Numbered from the stretch's first letter, positions 43,766-52,570 are shown. The stretch: DNA of 53,024 nt from Microscilla marina ATCC 23134 (GCF_000169175.1 NZ_AAWS01000061.1:1-53024), one strand, 5' to 3'. The notes: generated from the sequence alone by a model not told the origin. Program-made: numbers and translations.

Positions 43766-44395
43766 ATGAAAATCCTTGATAAAACCACCTGGAACAGGCA
43801 AGAACATTTTGAGTTTTTTAGCCAATGCGATGACCCTTTGTTTGGTATAAACACTACTATAAACGTAACGCAGGCTTATCAAAAGTGTAAAGCCAATAAT
43901 TGGTCGTTCTTTTTGTATTACCATTTTTTATCTACTCAAGCCATCAACAAGGTAGAGGAGTTCAAATACCGGATCAAAGGCGATGAGGTGGTTATTTTTG
44001 ACAAAATTCACACTACTACAGTGTTGCTGCGCGACGACAAAACTTTCATGTTTTCTTTTATGCCATTTACTCCTTCTTTTGATCAGTTTGTGGCGAATGC
44101 CCAAGCGGAATTTGCGAAAGCAAAGAATACTACAGGGATAGGCTTTAACGAAAATACCGCCAAGCTCAACACCATTCATTACTCTGCCATACCCTGGGTC
44201 AACTTTACCGGACTCACCCACGCCCGTAATTTTGCTGTGGTAGACAGTAGCCCCAAAATATCTTTTGGAAAAGTGACTCAGAAAGCCAATGATGAAATGA
44301 CCATGCCTTTGTCAGTATTTGTTCACCATGGTTTAATGGATGCCTACCACGTAAGCTTATACATTGATCGGTTTCAGGAACTGCTCAATTCATAG
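43766..44395 (+). CDS. Chloramphenicol O-acetyltransferase-like acyltransferase
   Basis: A 209-residue CAT-fold protein, close in length to CAT trimers. The N-terminal KILDKTTWNRQEHFEFFSQCDDP is the typical CAT start. The catalytic motif HHxxxDG near the C-terminus reads HHGLMDAYH at about 191-199: both histidines and the aspartate stay but the final glycine is Ala. Other blocks match (SFFLYYHFLSTQAINKVEEF, DGEFKY-like YRIKGDEVVIFDKIH). It could be a genuine CAT, an acetyltransferase with another substrate, or a CAT-like housekeeping protein; Bacteroidota chromosomes often carry such genes without a resistance role. Divergent from the LpxR-like gene; followed by a bidirectional terminator shared with nadE. 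Confidence 0.85.
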   Translation: MKILDKTTWNRQEHFEFFSQCDDPLFGINTTINVTQAYQKCKANNWSFFLYYHFLSTQAINKVEEFKYRIKGDEVVIFDKIHTTTVLLRDDKTFMFSFMPFTPSFDQFVANAQAEFAKAKNTTGIGFNENTAKLNTIHYSAIPWVNFTGLTHARNFAVVDSSPKISFGKVTQKANDEMTMPLSVFVHHGLMDAYHVSLYIDRFQELLNS

Positions 44396-44451
44396 TAGTC
44401 CCTGATTAAAATGCCTATAACCCTGCAAAAGTAAACGGCCTCATCACGCAC

Positions 44452-44502
44452 AAAAAACCGAAGTATTTCAAGAGAAGCTCCTACATTATATCTTCGGTTT
44501 TA
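44452..44502. terminator. Bidirectional terminator between the CAT-like gene and nadE
   Basis: AAAACCGAAG (44454-44463) pairs with CTTCGGTTTT (44492-44501) around a 28-base loop; A- and T-rich flanks allow use from both strands. It lies between the convergent stops of the CAT-like gene (44395) and nadE (44559). Confidence 0.8.
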
Positions 44503-44558
44503 GTATTTTTATAGCCGTAACTTTCTTTTAAAATCATAAAAACTGCTTTTGTGTACTT

Positions 44559-46580
44559 TTAACCGTGTGCCCACATTTCGGCCAGTTCTTTTTTAAATCC
44601 GCCCGAAAGGATCGGGAAACGGCACCAGGTTTTAGGGTCAAGGTTTTTATCGTCTAAATGAAAAGATGGGGCATAACGTTCTCTTTTCCATTGGTTGCGA
44701 CACCAAAGCTTAAAAAACTTGTCAGTCCAGGTCTTGAGTTGGGCTACCTCATATTGACTGTAACTTGCCTTAAGCATAGTCAAACACTCTAACGGAGTGC
44801 GTTTGTCTCTAATGGCGTGCTCTTCTATATCATCCAACAAGTCATAAGGCATCAGGTCACCCTCATCGGTTTGGTGAGAGTCTTGAGGGCGCAGCTCTGC
44901 AGTGGGTTGTTGGTTATTGACCAACTCTAGCGCAGGCAAGGTCAATTTTTGGTCAGGCGTAGCCAAGGTCAAACCATCGTTTTGCAACCACCGCAACCAC
45001 TGACGTAAAAAAGCTTTGTCAATGCCTGCAATCGGACTTACTCCGCCCGATGTATCGCCGTCCATGGTGGCATAGCCTACGGCAGCTTCAGAGCGATTGC
45101 TGGTAGACAGCAACAGTGCCCCCTTAAGGTTGGCAAACATCCAAATACCTGGCGAACGCAACCTTGCCTGAATATTTTGTAAAGTAATATCGTCTTGCTC
45201 CCAGGTAAGCGGGCGCCCTATAGCTTTGCTTACCATAGACACATAGTTTTCGCGCAGTGGCTCTACATCCAACTCGTGAAACTCTGAACCAATGCCTTTG
45301 GCAAGTTTGGCGGCAGCATTGAGGGTAACCTTGCCACTATTGCGGGTAGCCTGATAAGCACAAGTAATGAGTTGCTGCGCTATCTGGTGAGGCAAATTAG
45401 CCGAAGACTGGTCTAATTGTGCCAACGCTTTGACATGACCAAGCTTATTGAGAAAATACGTAGCGCCTACATTTTCAATGCCTAGTTCTATCAACAAATA
45501 ACACAAAGCAGCTACTGCGGCAGAGTCGGCACCACCACTTAGCGAAACCACAAAACCCCTGGAAAAACTTTTGCGCATATAATCAAACAAGGCAAGGCTT
45601 ACGGCACGACTAAACTCTTCCTCTTTGATAAAAGGGCTCTTTTCCCAGGCTTCTTGCTCCAGGTGGGGCAGCATAGGAGCACACTCAGGGTAAGTAAAAT
45701 CACACTGTACCCGGTGGCGGTAGTCATCGGCTGTGTCAAAAGGTATTTGGTTTTGTATTTGAGCCAACCGGGTCAACTCTATGTCAATGGTAGTAGTGGT
45801 TACCTCCCAGTTGGCATAAGAAAACCGCTTCCCGGTGGCAATCATTTCGCCATTGGTGGCAACCAAAGCACCTCCGTCATAAATGGCACGTCCTGCTTCA
45901 TTTCCCAATAGATTGGCATAAATATAACTTACACCAAAAGCTCTGGAACCTTCCAATACAAAACGTTTTCTGATTTCGAGTTTACCAAAAGCAAAGTGGC
46001 TGGCACTGGGGTTGAGCAAAATATCAATTCCATATTTATACAAATCGCGCCCCGGTCGATTTGCCACCCAAGCATCTTCGCAAATTTCGTAGCCTATTTT
46101 TACCCCTCCTATGTCAAAGTATACATCTCCTACCTTTACCTCGGCACCACCCAGCATTTCGGGCAGTTGAATAGTGGTAATTTCACCGCTTTTCCAGGCT
46201 TTGAACCAACGTTGTTCGTAATGAATGCCTTGCCCGGCAAGAAATTTTTTAGCCACAAAACCCGCCACTTTTCCATTCACAATTAAGCAGGCAGTATTAA
46301 ACAACTGGTTTTGTACAAATAAAGGCAAACCTACCGACACAACCATTCCTTGGGTATGGGGCAGTATTTTGACCAGTACTTCAAGCGCCTGAGCACAGGT
46401 GTTGGGGGCATAGAAGGCGTCTTCGCAACCATAGCCTGTAATACAAAGCTCAGGCAGGCACAACAAGCTCACCCCTTGGTTACGGGCGTTGTTGATGGCT
46501 TCTATAATATTTTGGGTGTTTTGTTCCCAGTCGAGCGGGGTTTGGTTGAGTATTGCTGCTGCTACCTTGATTAATTGCAT
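44559..46580 (-). CDS. nadE: Glutamine-dependent NAD(+) synthetase
   Basis: A 673-residue two-domain NAD synthetase. The N-terminal nitrilase-type glutaminase spans about 1-270, with the Glu44-Lys111/112-Cys167 triad (CLPELCITGYG, KKFLAGQGIHYE, IGYEICEDAW). The C-terminal PP-loop synthetase begins near 330 with SLSGGADSAAVA, then a conserved STSNRSEAAVGYATMDGDTSGG loop that ends the ATP/NaAD site, and EHAIRDKRTPLECL. It converts nicotinate adenine dinucleotide, glutamine and ATP to NAD. The glutamine-dependent form is long enough and complete. It lies alone, with convergent terminator downstream and a repeat-rich 680-base gap upstream. No regulator motif seen. Confidence 0.95.
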   Translation of the reverse strand: MQLIKVAAAILNQTPLDWEQNTQNIIEAINNARNQGVSLLCLPELCITGYGCEDAFYAPNTCAQALEVLVKILPHTQGMVVSVGLPLFVQNQLFNTACLIVNGKVAGFVAKKFLAGQGIHYEQRWFKAWKSGEITTIQLPEMLGGAEVKVGDVYFDIGGVKIGYEICEDAWVANRPGRDLYKYGIDILLNPSASHFAFGKLEIRKRFVLEGSRAFGVSYIYANLLGNEAGRAIYDGGALVATNGEMIATGKRFSYANWEVTTTTIDIELTRLAQIQNQIPFDTADDYRHRVQCDFTYPECAPMLPHLEQEAWEKSPFIKEEEFSRAVSLALFDYMRKSFSRGFVVSLSGGADSAAVAALCYLLIELGIENVGATYFLNKLGHVKALAQLDQSSANLPHQIAQQLITCAYQATRNSGKVTLNAAAKLAKGIGSEFHELDVEPLRENYVSMVSKAIGRPLTWEQDDITLQNIQARLRSPGIWMFANLKGALLLSTSNRSEAAVGYATMDGDTSGGVSPIAGIDKAFLRQWLRWLQNDGLTLATPDQKLTLPALELVNNQQPTAELRPQDSHQTDEGDLMPYDLLDDIEEHAIRDKRTPLECLTMLKASYSQYEVAQLKTWTDKFFKLWCRNQWKRERYAPSFHLDDKNLDPKTWCRFPILSGGFKKELAEMWAHG

Positions 46581-46608
46581 ATTTTAATATTTTGAGTTTT
46601 ATATTTTT

Positions 46609-46762
46609 AGAGCTTGTTTAAAATTAGCCAAAAGGCAGAGCTCGCCTGCGGCTCGGTTCATTAATCAGGTCTTTTACGAGATTTTCCTGATTATAAATTT
46701 GACGCATCTAATCTGAAAACTCATCATAAAATCTCCTATGACCGAAAACTTAAACAAGCTCT
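46609..46762. repeat. Inverted-repeat element with 13-bp perfect ends
   Basis: The ends AGAGCTTGTTTAA and TTAAACAAGCTCT are perfect 13-bp inverted repeats enclosing about 128 bases with an inner hairpin (AATCAGG/CCTGATT). Sits directly in the upstream region of nadE. Confidence 0.65.
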
Positions 46763-46812
46763 TAAGCATTACCATCTGGGGGTATGCTTTTGATTGGCAA
46801 TCTTTTGAGTAA

Positions 46813-46923
46813 TAAATAGTTCAATACTCTGCAGTGATTTTAGTCAAAGTTGTTTGCTGATTAACTTTGTTGAGCTCGCCAGAGGCTCGGTTATCAGTTA
46901 TTGATGAATTTAAAAACTATTTA
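46813..46923. repeat. Second inverted-repeat element upstream of nadE
   Basis: TAAATAGTT and AACTATTTA at 46813-46821 and 46915-46923 form a 9-bp inverted repeat around a body holding GAGCTCGCCAGAGGCTCGGTT-like sequence, similar to the block in the element 46609-46762. Confidence 0.5.
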
Positions 46924-47218
46924 ATTGGGTGTTTAGGTGTAAAACCGAAACACTTTTAAAAATAAAGTGAGTACGCAATCTTAATATAAAATACTGGTTT
47001 ACAGCATTTAACAAGGTGAACATTTACTCGAATCAGCTATCGACTATCGACTAAATACTATGGACTATTGTAGTTGATATTCAGGAACAAAATAAAGTTG
47101 TGCAAAATGCTTGTCTAAAGAAAACCAACCACGCCAATTTATAAAATATTATCACATACACCTGCATTTACTTTTGGAATATTCACCTAAAATTCACTAA
47201 CTTACTCACAACAATTTC

Positions 47219-47293
47219 AGAGCTTGGTTAAACTTTATAATTCAGGCAAAAAAGTGATTTTTGTTGCTGCTAACCAAATTTAAACGAGCTCAT
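47219..47293. repeat. Small inverted-repeat unit upstream of the 47330 gene
   Basis: AGAGCTTGGTTAAA is followed about 45 bases later by TTTAAACGAGCTC, near-complementary ends resembling those of the 46609 element. It ends about 36 bases before the ATG at 47330. Confidence 0.45.
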
Positions 47294-47329
47294 AAGGTAT
47301 CATTCAACATAAGTATTCAAGTTTATATT

Positions 47330-47878
47330 ATGGCACAATATATCCCTTTTGAAGAAGGTATTGATGTAAATGGGCAAACAGTTTTAGCTTTTATTAATGC
47401 ATTGCCTATGTTTCGTGATGACATGCTGGAAATACTGGCAAAACACGGAATTAGTAATCCTAAAGAAGGTGAGTGGTACCCACAACTTGCCTGGTTGAAC
47501 GCTTTTAGAGAGATAGGCGAAAAGTATGGGGCAAATACCTTGTTTGCCATTGGCAAAGCTATTCCCGAAAACGCTGATTTTCCTCCCGATATTGATAACC
47601 TGGAGAAAGCGCTGGGAGCCATTGACGTGGCTTACCATATGAACCACACCAAGGGCAATATTGGACACTACAAACTGGTAAAGTTTAACGGAGAAGATAA
47701 AATAGCCATTATGGAGTGCCGCAACCCTTATCCAAGCAATTTTGACCGAGGTATTATTACTACCATGGCTCGTAAGTTTAAGCCCCCCAGTGTGCTCCTG
47801 ATTGCAGTAGAGCTTGACACCTCTAAACCTAGCCGTTTGGACGGCGCCGAACAATGTACTTACCGAATTACCTGGTAG
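47330..47878 (+). CDS. Hypothetical protein with C-terminal CTYRITW motif
   Basis: A 182-residue soluble protein. I chose the ATG at 47330 (MAQYIPFEEGIDVNGQ); a longer upstream in-frame start would include the repeat region. There is no signal peptide or membrane span. The first 100 residues are helical; the C-terminal half shows NIGHYKLVKFNGEDKIAIME, CRNPYPSNFDRGIITTMARKF and the ending GAEQCTYRITW. The last two elements remind me of V4R/TIGR02265-type small-molecule-binding proteins, but I cannot name the family with confidence. It follows the inverted-repeat cluster. Its stop codon touches the stop codon of the convergent menE gene without a single spacer base. Function unknown. Confidence 0.7.
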   Translation: MAQYIPFEEGIDVNGQTVLAFINALPMFRDDMLEILAKHGISNPKEGEWYPQLAWLNAFREIGEKYGANTLFAIGKAIPENADFPPDIDNLEKALGAIDVAYHMNHTKGNIGHYKLVKFNGEDKIAIMECRNPYPSNFDRGIITTMARKFKPPSVLLIAVELDTSKPSRLDGAEQCTYRITW

Positions 47879-48988
47879 CTATGGCTTACGCAGGTGCTTA
47901 ATGGTGTGCAAACGGTCTATTTTGGCGGTAGGAGTTTCGGCAAACTCAGCGACAAAATGCATGCTTTTGGGCGCCTCATATTTTTTGAGTAAACCAGCCG
48001 TATTTTCCAGTATGGCTTGCTGCCTGTTTTGGGGCAAAGGTGTCCCTTCCAGTACCACTATTATTTGTTCGCCCAGGCGATGATCGGGCAAACTTGCCAC
48101 AAAAAAACGTCGCTGAATGCCTTGTTCAGTCATTACCTCATCTATTGCTTGCTCTACAGTTTCTACCTGCACTTTTACTCCTCCCGTATTGATTACCCTA
48201 TCGGCACGCCCCAGCCATTTGAAATGTGTAGCATCGGTGAGTTGTACCAGGTCGTTGGTGGTGATCCATTGATGACAGGTAGTAGGCGATTGTATTTCAA
48301 TACAACCCCGTTTATCCTGGCGCATGTGTACACCTGGCAATAGTTGATACTCTTCGGCGCGGGAGGAAGAGTTGATTTGCCGCAAGGCAATATGACTTAC
48401 GGTTTCGGTCATACCATAAGTAACGTATACCTGAGGACGCAATGGTTTGAGTGCTTTGGCAAGGGCGTAGTTTACGGGAGCTCCGCCAATAATGACCACC
48501 TGTAAGTCATTGAGCCAAGGGGTGCCTGTGGGGTACTTCAGTATGGCTTGTACTTGCATGGGTACCAATGCCACAAAATCGAAAGGAGTAGGGTGAGAAT
48601 AGGTTTCTTTCAGGTTTTTTAGTGGGTTTTCGGAGGGAGGAATAATGGTCATGTGGAGCCCCAGCTCAAAGCCTCTTACCAGCATCATTATACCTGCTAT
48701 ATACTGAGTGTTGAGACACACCAGTGCACGTTGCCCTTGAGTGAGCCCTAGCGCTTTACCCGTCATCAGCGCACTTTGCTGCATTTGGGTGCGCCCCAAC
48801 TGTATGGGTTTGGGCACGCCAGTAGAGCCCGATGTATGAACGGTAAACTGAGTCTGTCCATTGAGCCATGCATTGCAAAATTCAAGGGTATGTTGGGTGT
48901 AGGGGCTCATGGGTGTAGTGGCATAAGCACCTGAGCGTATCGCGTCATAGGTGAAAGTTTCACCTTCAATTGTCAGAGTATCTAACAT
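47879..48988 (-). CDS. menE: AMP-binding enzyme, O-succinylbenzoate--CoA ligase type (MenE-like)
   Basis: A 369-residue AMP-forming acyl-CoA ligase. I use the ATG at 48988 (MLDTLTIEG); an upstream in-frame ATG at 49042 adds an unlike extension. Length is short for the superfamily but normal for Bacteroidota MenE. Signature motifs: FTVHTSGSTGVPKPI (phosphate-binding loop), YGMTETVSHIALR, LVQLTDATHFKWLGRADRVINTGGVKV (the DxxxxxGRxD-type hinge) and a C-terminal small domain ending KIDRLHTIKHL. MenE ligates CoA to o-succinylbenzoate for menaquinone. No other men genes are in the window, so the name is by family resemblance. It is 66 bases downstream of the TerB-like gene, probably one transcript, and its stop abuts the convergent gene at 47878. 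Confidence 0.82.
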   Translation of the reverse strand: MLDTLTIEGETFTYDAIRSGAYATTPMSPYTQHTLEFCNAWLNGQTQFTVHTSGSTGVPKPIQLGRTQMQQSALMTGKALGLTQGQRALVCLNTQYIAGIMMLVRGFELGLHMTIIPPSENPLKNLKETYSHPTPFDFVALVPMQVQAILKYPTGTPWLNDLQVVIIGGAPVNYALAKALKPLRPQVYVTYGMTETVSHIALRQINSSSRAEEYQLLPGVHMRQDKRGCIEIQSPTTCHQWITTNDLVQLTDATHFKWLGRADRVINTGGVKVQVETVEQAIDEVMTEQGIQRRFFVASLPDHRLGEQIIVVLEGTPLPQNRQQAILENTAGLLKKYEAPKSMHFVAEFAETPTAKIDRLHTIKHLRKP

Positions 48989-49054
48989 TACAATCAGACA
49001 GTAGGATGGCAAGAGGTTTATTGCCTGGCACTTGCTACGCAATAAACCTGTACT

Positions 49055-49450
49055 TTAACTGTTGTTTTGTTTATAAATTCGTTTAACATCTACTTGAAAT
49101 TGGTTAATAATGGCCAGCTCTTCTTCAGACACGCCCGATACACCAGCCACCTTTTCGAGCACCGAAATAAACTTCTCGATGTGGTCTTCGGTCAATACGT
49201 CTTTATTTTTGCGTATGACAAAAAGTACCCGGTTGTAAGTAGCATCCAGGTTGTGGTCTATCTGTTCGTTTTCCAGCTGTTCAAACCTGTCTAGTGCCAA
49301 CCAGCTATTGCGTCCCAAATCTTCTTTGACAGCTTCGGTAAACACAACTTTTTCGCTCTTCGACAATACATTATCTACTGTGGCAATTACATAAGCCAAT
49401 TCGCCAATGGCTCGGTAAATATCACGTTCTTCTAAGGTTAACTCCTGCAT
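49055..49450 (-). CDS. Small TerB-like protein
   Basis: A 131-residue all-helical cytoplasmic protein. The pattern LAYVIATVDNVLSKSEKVVFTEAVKE resembles the first part of TerB-like (tellurite resistance, COG3793-type) domains: a helix, acidic D-x-x-x-S-x-x-E loop, helix. A second similar segment is FISVLEKVAGVSGVSEEELAIINQF. TerB-like domains in Bacteroidota are widespread and their link to tellurite is weak; they are often stress-associated metal-binding helical proteins. It is the first gene of a probable two-gene unit with menE. Confidence in the domain call is moderate; the role is unknown. Confidence 0.72.
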   Translation of the reverse strand: MQELTLEERDIYRAIGELAYVIATVDNVLSKSEKVVFTEAVKEDLGRNSWLALDRFEQLENEQIDHNLDATYNRVLFVIRKNKDVLTEDHIEKFISVLEKVAGVSGVSEEELAIINQFQVDVKRIYKQNNS

Positions 49451-49756
49451 TTATAGTGGTTTTTTGGTGTGTTTTCAAAAATACGATTAACTTTGATTTT
49501 ACGAAAAAATAAGGGGTGATAGTGTGCTATCGCTACATTCGACAGCGTGTCCACTAGAAAGTGTTTTCACTTTCGTTATACTTAAGCAAAAATGGTTTTG
49601 AGGATGGATTTTGACTAATTGTCTGAATACCAACATTAATCAATCCTGTAAATCCTAAAATCACTTTAATCCTAGTATACTTGGCTTTTAATAGTTTATT
49701 ATCACACTACTATTTATTTAATCTGCAATTCTTTGTAAACGTAACCAATCATTCAG
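49451..49756. other. Intergenic gap between divergent genes (no gene seen)
   Basis: Divergent TerB-like and AMP-ligase genes. No reading frame of note, no obvious TAnnTTTG with correct -33, and no strong hairpin. A CACTTTC-like imperfect repeat at 49551-49580 is too short to name. Confidence 0.4.
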
Positions 49757-51292
49757 ATGAATTCTTTGATTCCCCTAATCAATCAAGCATATCAATATAA
49801 AAATAAAGTTGCTATTATCGATGAAAATGGCACTTATACTTATGAACAATTGCTGGAGGTGTCGGCATCGATTGCCCAACACTTGCTAGAGCAAACGGGC
49901 AAAACCGACCTAAACGAAACAAGGGTCGCTTTTATGGCAATGCCTAACTTTTATTATGCGGCTATTCAGTGGGGTATATGGCAGGCAGGCGGCATAGCAG
50001 TGCCTTTGGGCATATCGCACCCTATACCAGAGATTGAATACATATTGGATGATACGCAGGCAGAGGTAATATTGACCACCCATCTTTATCAGGATTTTTT
50101 GGCACCTTTGGCGCAAAACAGCCAATCGCGTCACTTGCTGATAAGTAACGTAGAAACTTTGCCCAGACAATCCGTGGCTTCTGCCAAACTCCCCGAAGTA
50201 CCCGCCAGCCGTCGCGCCCTTATCATTTATACCAGTGGTACTACCAACCGACCCAAAGGAGTAGTGACCACCCACGAAATAATCAGGGCACAAATCACGA
50301 GCCTTACTACCGCCTGGGGCTGGACCGAACACGACGCTATTTTACATACCTTGCCTTTGCATCATGTACATGGCATTATCAATATTTTGTATTGTTCGTT
50401 ATGGTCGGGAGCGCGTTGCGAGATGATGTCTAAGTTTGACGCGCAGAAGGTGTGGGACAGGTTTACCCAAGGTGAACTTACTTTGTTTATGGCAGTGCCT
50501 ACGGTATATAATCGCTTGATTGAGTTTTGGAACAAGGCAGACCGTACCCAAAAAACTGCTATGTCGGAAGGGCTCAAAAGCATGCGCCTGATGGTGTCGG
50601 GGTCGGCAGCTTTGCCAGTGAGTGTGTTGCTTAAGTGGAAGGAGATCAGTGGGCAAACTTTGCTCGAACGTTATGGAATGACGGAAATAGGAATGGCGAT
50701 TTCTAACCCGTTGTTGGGGGAGCGTAAGCCAGGGTATATTGGCAGGCCTTTGCCAGGCGTAGAGGTACAACTGATAGGCGAAGATGGGGAGTTGATTACC
50801 GGGCCAGACGATATGGGAGAAATCAGGGTGAAAAGTCCGTCGTTGTTTTTAGAGTATTGGGGCAAAGAGGTAGCCACCAAGGGTTGTTATGATGATGGCT
50901 GGTTTTGTACTGGCGACATTGCGGTACGTGACAAAGATGGTTATTACCGTATTTTGGGGCGTAGTTCGGTAGATATTATCAAAAGCGGCGGGTACAAGAT
51001 TTCGGCTTTGGAAGTAGAAGAAGTTTTGCGCAAGCACCCCAAAATAGCTGAAGTAGCCGTAGTGGGTGTACCCAATGACCAATGGGGCGAGCAAGTATCG
51101 GCGGCCATTGTTGCCCAAGGTCGAAAAAAAGCCATTATGCTCGATGAATTGCGCGAATGGGCGCAAGAGTTTTTGTCTAAGTACAAAATTCCTACAGCTA
51201 TGATGGTGGTAAACGACCTCCCCCGCAATGCAATGGGTAAAGTAACCAAGCCTAGTATTGTGAGACAGTTTCAGCAAAAAAGTAAAAAGTAG
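49757..51292 (+). CDS. Acyl-CoA synthetase, malonyl-CoA/ACSF3-like AMP-forming
   Basis: A 511-residue AMP-dependent ligase. The phosphate-binding loop is IIYTSGTTNRPKGVV at about 154-168, followed by PLHHVHGIINILYCSLWSGA, a block typical of malonyl-CoA synthetase (MatB/ACSF3 type). LLERYGMTEIGMAISNP, the hinge KDGYYRILGRSSVDIIKSGGYKI and the C-terminal lysine in PRNAMGKVTKPSI (adenylation half-reaction) are present. The substrate may be malonate or methylmalonate by resemblance, but longer acids cannot be excluded. It is a single gene with its own terminator, followed by the second copy of the 209-bp element. Cytoplasmic; possible role in fatty-acid precursor supply or detoxifying dicarboxylic acids. 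Confidence 0.88.
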   Translation: MNSLIPLINQAYQYKNKVAIIDENGTYTYEQLLEVSASIAQHLLEQTGKTDLNETRVAFMAMPNFYYAAIQWGIWQAGGIAVPLGISHPIPEIEYILDDTQAEVILTTHLYQDFLAPLAQNSQSRHLLISNVETLPRQSVASAKLPEVPASRRALIIYTSGTTNRPKGVVTTHEIIRAQITSLTTAWGWTEHDAILHTLPLHHVHGIINILYCSLWSGARCEMMSKFDAQKVWDRFTQGELTLFMAVPTVYNRLIEFWNKADRTQKTAMSEGLKSMRLMVSGSAALPVSVLLKWKEISGQTLLERYGMTEIGMAISNPLLGERKPGYIGRPLPGVEVQLIGEDGELITGPDDMGEIRVKSPSLFLEYWGKEVATKGCYDDGWFCTGDIAVRDKDGYYRILGRSSVDIIKSGGYKISALEVEEVLRKHPKIAEVAVVGVPNDQWGEQVSAAIVAQGRKKAIMLDELREWAQEFLSKYKIPTAMMVVNDLPRNAMGKVTKPSIVRQFQQKSKK

Positions 51293-51357
51293 GCAATGAG
51301 TCCAACCTTCAGTTTGTTTAAAAATTGCCTGACCTAAGGATTGAATTTAAAAAATCG

Positions 51358-51400
51358 AGCCAATACATTTGATTATCCCTCAGTATTGGCTACTTTTATT
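51358..51400 (+). terminator. Terminator of the acyl-CoA synthetase gene
   Basis: AGCCAATAC/GTATTGGCT (9 bp perfect) with a 16-base loop is followed by ACTTTTATT. Located 66 bases after the stop. Confidence 0.8.
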
Positions 51401-51442
51401 GGGTTGAATATAAAATTAAACACATACACGAAAAATCCCTTC

Positions 51443-51651
51443 TTAGGAATGGTGAGAAATTAAATTACCCTTCTTGAGGTAGAGGTTTTGTTTTGAGACG
51501 AGGCTATTTTTTGCGCCCATAGCAGCGCTACGGGCAATAACCGATGGCTACAGCTACGCTGTGCCGAGCTCTGCCAAAGGCTAAAAATAACGAAGCATCA
51601 AGGCAATAAATCACCTCTCAGAGTGTAAATTTATTTTTGAACAATTCCTTA
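51443..51651 (+). repeat. 209-bp MITE-like inverted-repeat element, copy 2
   Basis: Same length and orientation as the element at 8445-8653, with about ten differences. It carries the same imperfect inverted ends and two internal hairpins. It sits between the ligase terminator and the SnoaL-like gene. Confidence 0.88.
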
Positions 51652-51747
51652 TAGCAAGTAGGACAAAGCATTACAAAGTTTTGCTACATGATAACTACGC
51701 CTACTTGCGAACCCCCCTGATTATTTCTTTTTCTAAAATTATTTACT

Positions 51748-51767
51748 CCTTGGTACACACACCAAGG
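51748..51767 (+). promoter_or_regulatory. Short hairpin just upstream of the SnoaL-like gene
   Basis: CCTTGGT and ACCAAGG form a perfect 7-bp stem with a 6-base loop, 20 bases before the ATG at 51788. It could be a leader hairpin or operator; no other copy seen. Confidence 0.4.
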
Positions 51768-51787
51768 GCAACAACTTTCTATTCGAT

Positions 51788-52546
51788 ATGGAACAACTTC
51801 ATATAAATAAATCTATAGTACAACAATTTTATACCGACATAATAGGGCAACAAAATGCCCATGCAGTTGACCGCCTACTGACTGATAGCTACATTCAACA
51901 CAACCCCATGGTAAAAACTGGCAAGGCAGGCTTATTAGAAACACTAGAGGTGCTCAAAAGTTTGCCTAAAGACGCCAACCAACCAACGCCTGAGCTGGGT
52001 ATGATCGCAGAGGGTGATTTGGTTTTTACTCATTTTAAGGTGGCTTTTGCCGGACAACAAAAGTTGGTGGCAGAAATGTTTCGTTTAGAAAACGGGCTCA
52101 TTGCCGAGCATTGGGATGCTATACAAGCTATAGATGATTATGCTTGGGAGCAAGTGGTAAGTATGCCTAACGGGCAACAAGGCGCTCAACCATTGACTGA
52201 TGTAAGTTACCGAAAAATACAGCAACTATACAATGAAGTGTTGCTACCACAGCAGTACAAAAACCTTGAAAGGTTTTTAGTGGCTCAGGTAACCCTGCAT
52301 GCGCCTGATGTTACCCAGGGGGTAGATCATTGGGTAGCGCGTCATCGCAAATATCAGGTTGATAAAGTACACAGAGTAATCACGGAGGGGAATATGGTGG
52401 CAGTGCAGAGTAGTGGGGTTGTTGATGATAAAGCCCATGTAATATATGCGATGTATTGCTTGAACAAAGAGGCAAACATCACTAAACAATGGCTGACTAT
52501 GCAGGCAATACCCATGCAAATGGCGCATAATAACGGGATGATTTAA
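51788..52546 (+). CDS. Tandem SnoaL-like (NTF2 superfamily) protein
   Basis: A 252-residue protein made of two related SnoaL/NTF2-like halves. The first (about 8-120) has YTDIIGQQNAHAVDRLLTDSYIQHNP, GLLETLEVLKSL and the closing LENGLIAEHWDAIQ, the classic SnoaL ending. The second (about 135-245) starts YNEVLLPQQYKNLERFLVAQVTLHAP with a poorer core and ends NITKQWLTMQAIP. SnoaL-like proteins are small cone-shaped catalytic or binding modules of variable function, from polyketide cyclases to steroid isomerases; the ligand cannot be inferred. No signal peptide. The gene stands alone between the 209-bp element and a strong bidirectional terminator. Confidence 0.82.
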   Translation: MEQLHINKSIVQQFYTDIIGQQNAHAVDRLLTDSYIQHNPMVKTGKAGLLETLEVLKSLPKDANQPTPELGMIAEGDLVFTHFKVAFAGQQKLVAEMFRLENGLIAEHWDAIQAIDDYAWEQVVSMPNGQQGAQPLTDVSYRKIQQLYNEVLLPQQYKNLERFLVAQVTLHAPDVTQGVDHWVARHRKYQVDKVHRVITEGNMVAVQSSGVVDDKAHVIYAMYCLNKEANITKQWLTMQAIPMQMAHNNGMI

Positions 52547-52570
52547 TTCAGCCCTTGGTATTGTCCTTAA

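Larger units (their letters stand above)
46581..47329. other. Repeat-rich gap upstream of nadE (no gene seen)
   Basis: About 750 bases without a convincing reading frame. Three inverted-repeat units lie in it: 46609-46762, 46813-46923 and 47219-47293, sharing words GAGCTCGCC and GGCTCGGTT in the first two. A promoter for nadE was not clearly identified. Confidence 0.55.

Noticed and set aside
46581-47260. A tRNA gene in the repeat-rich gap before nadE
   Set aside because: Hairpins there do not form a cloverleaf and there is no T-loop consensus.
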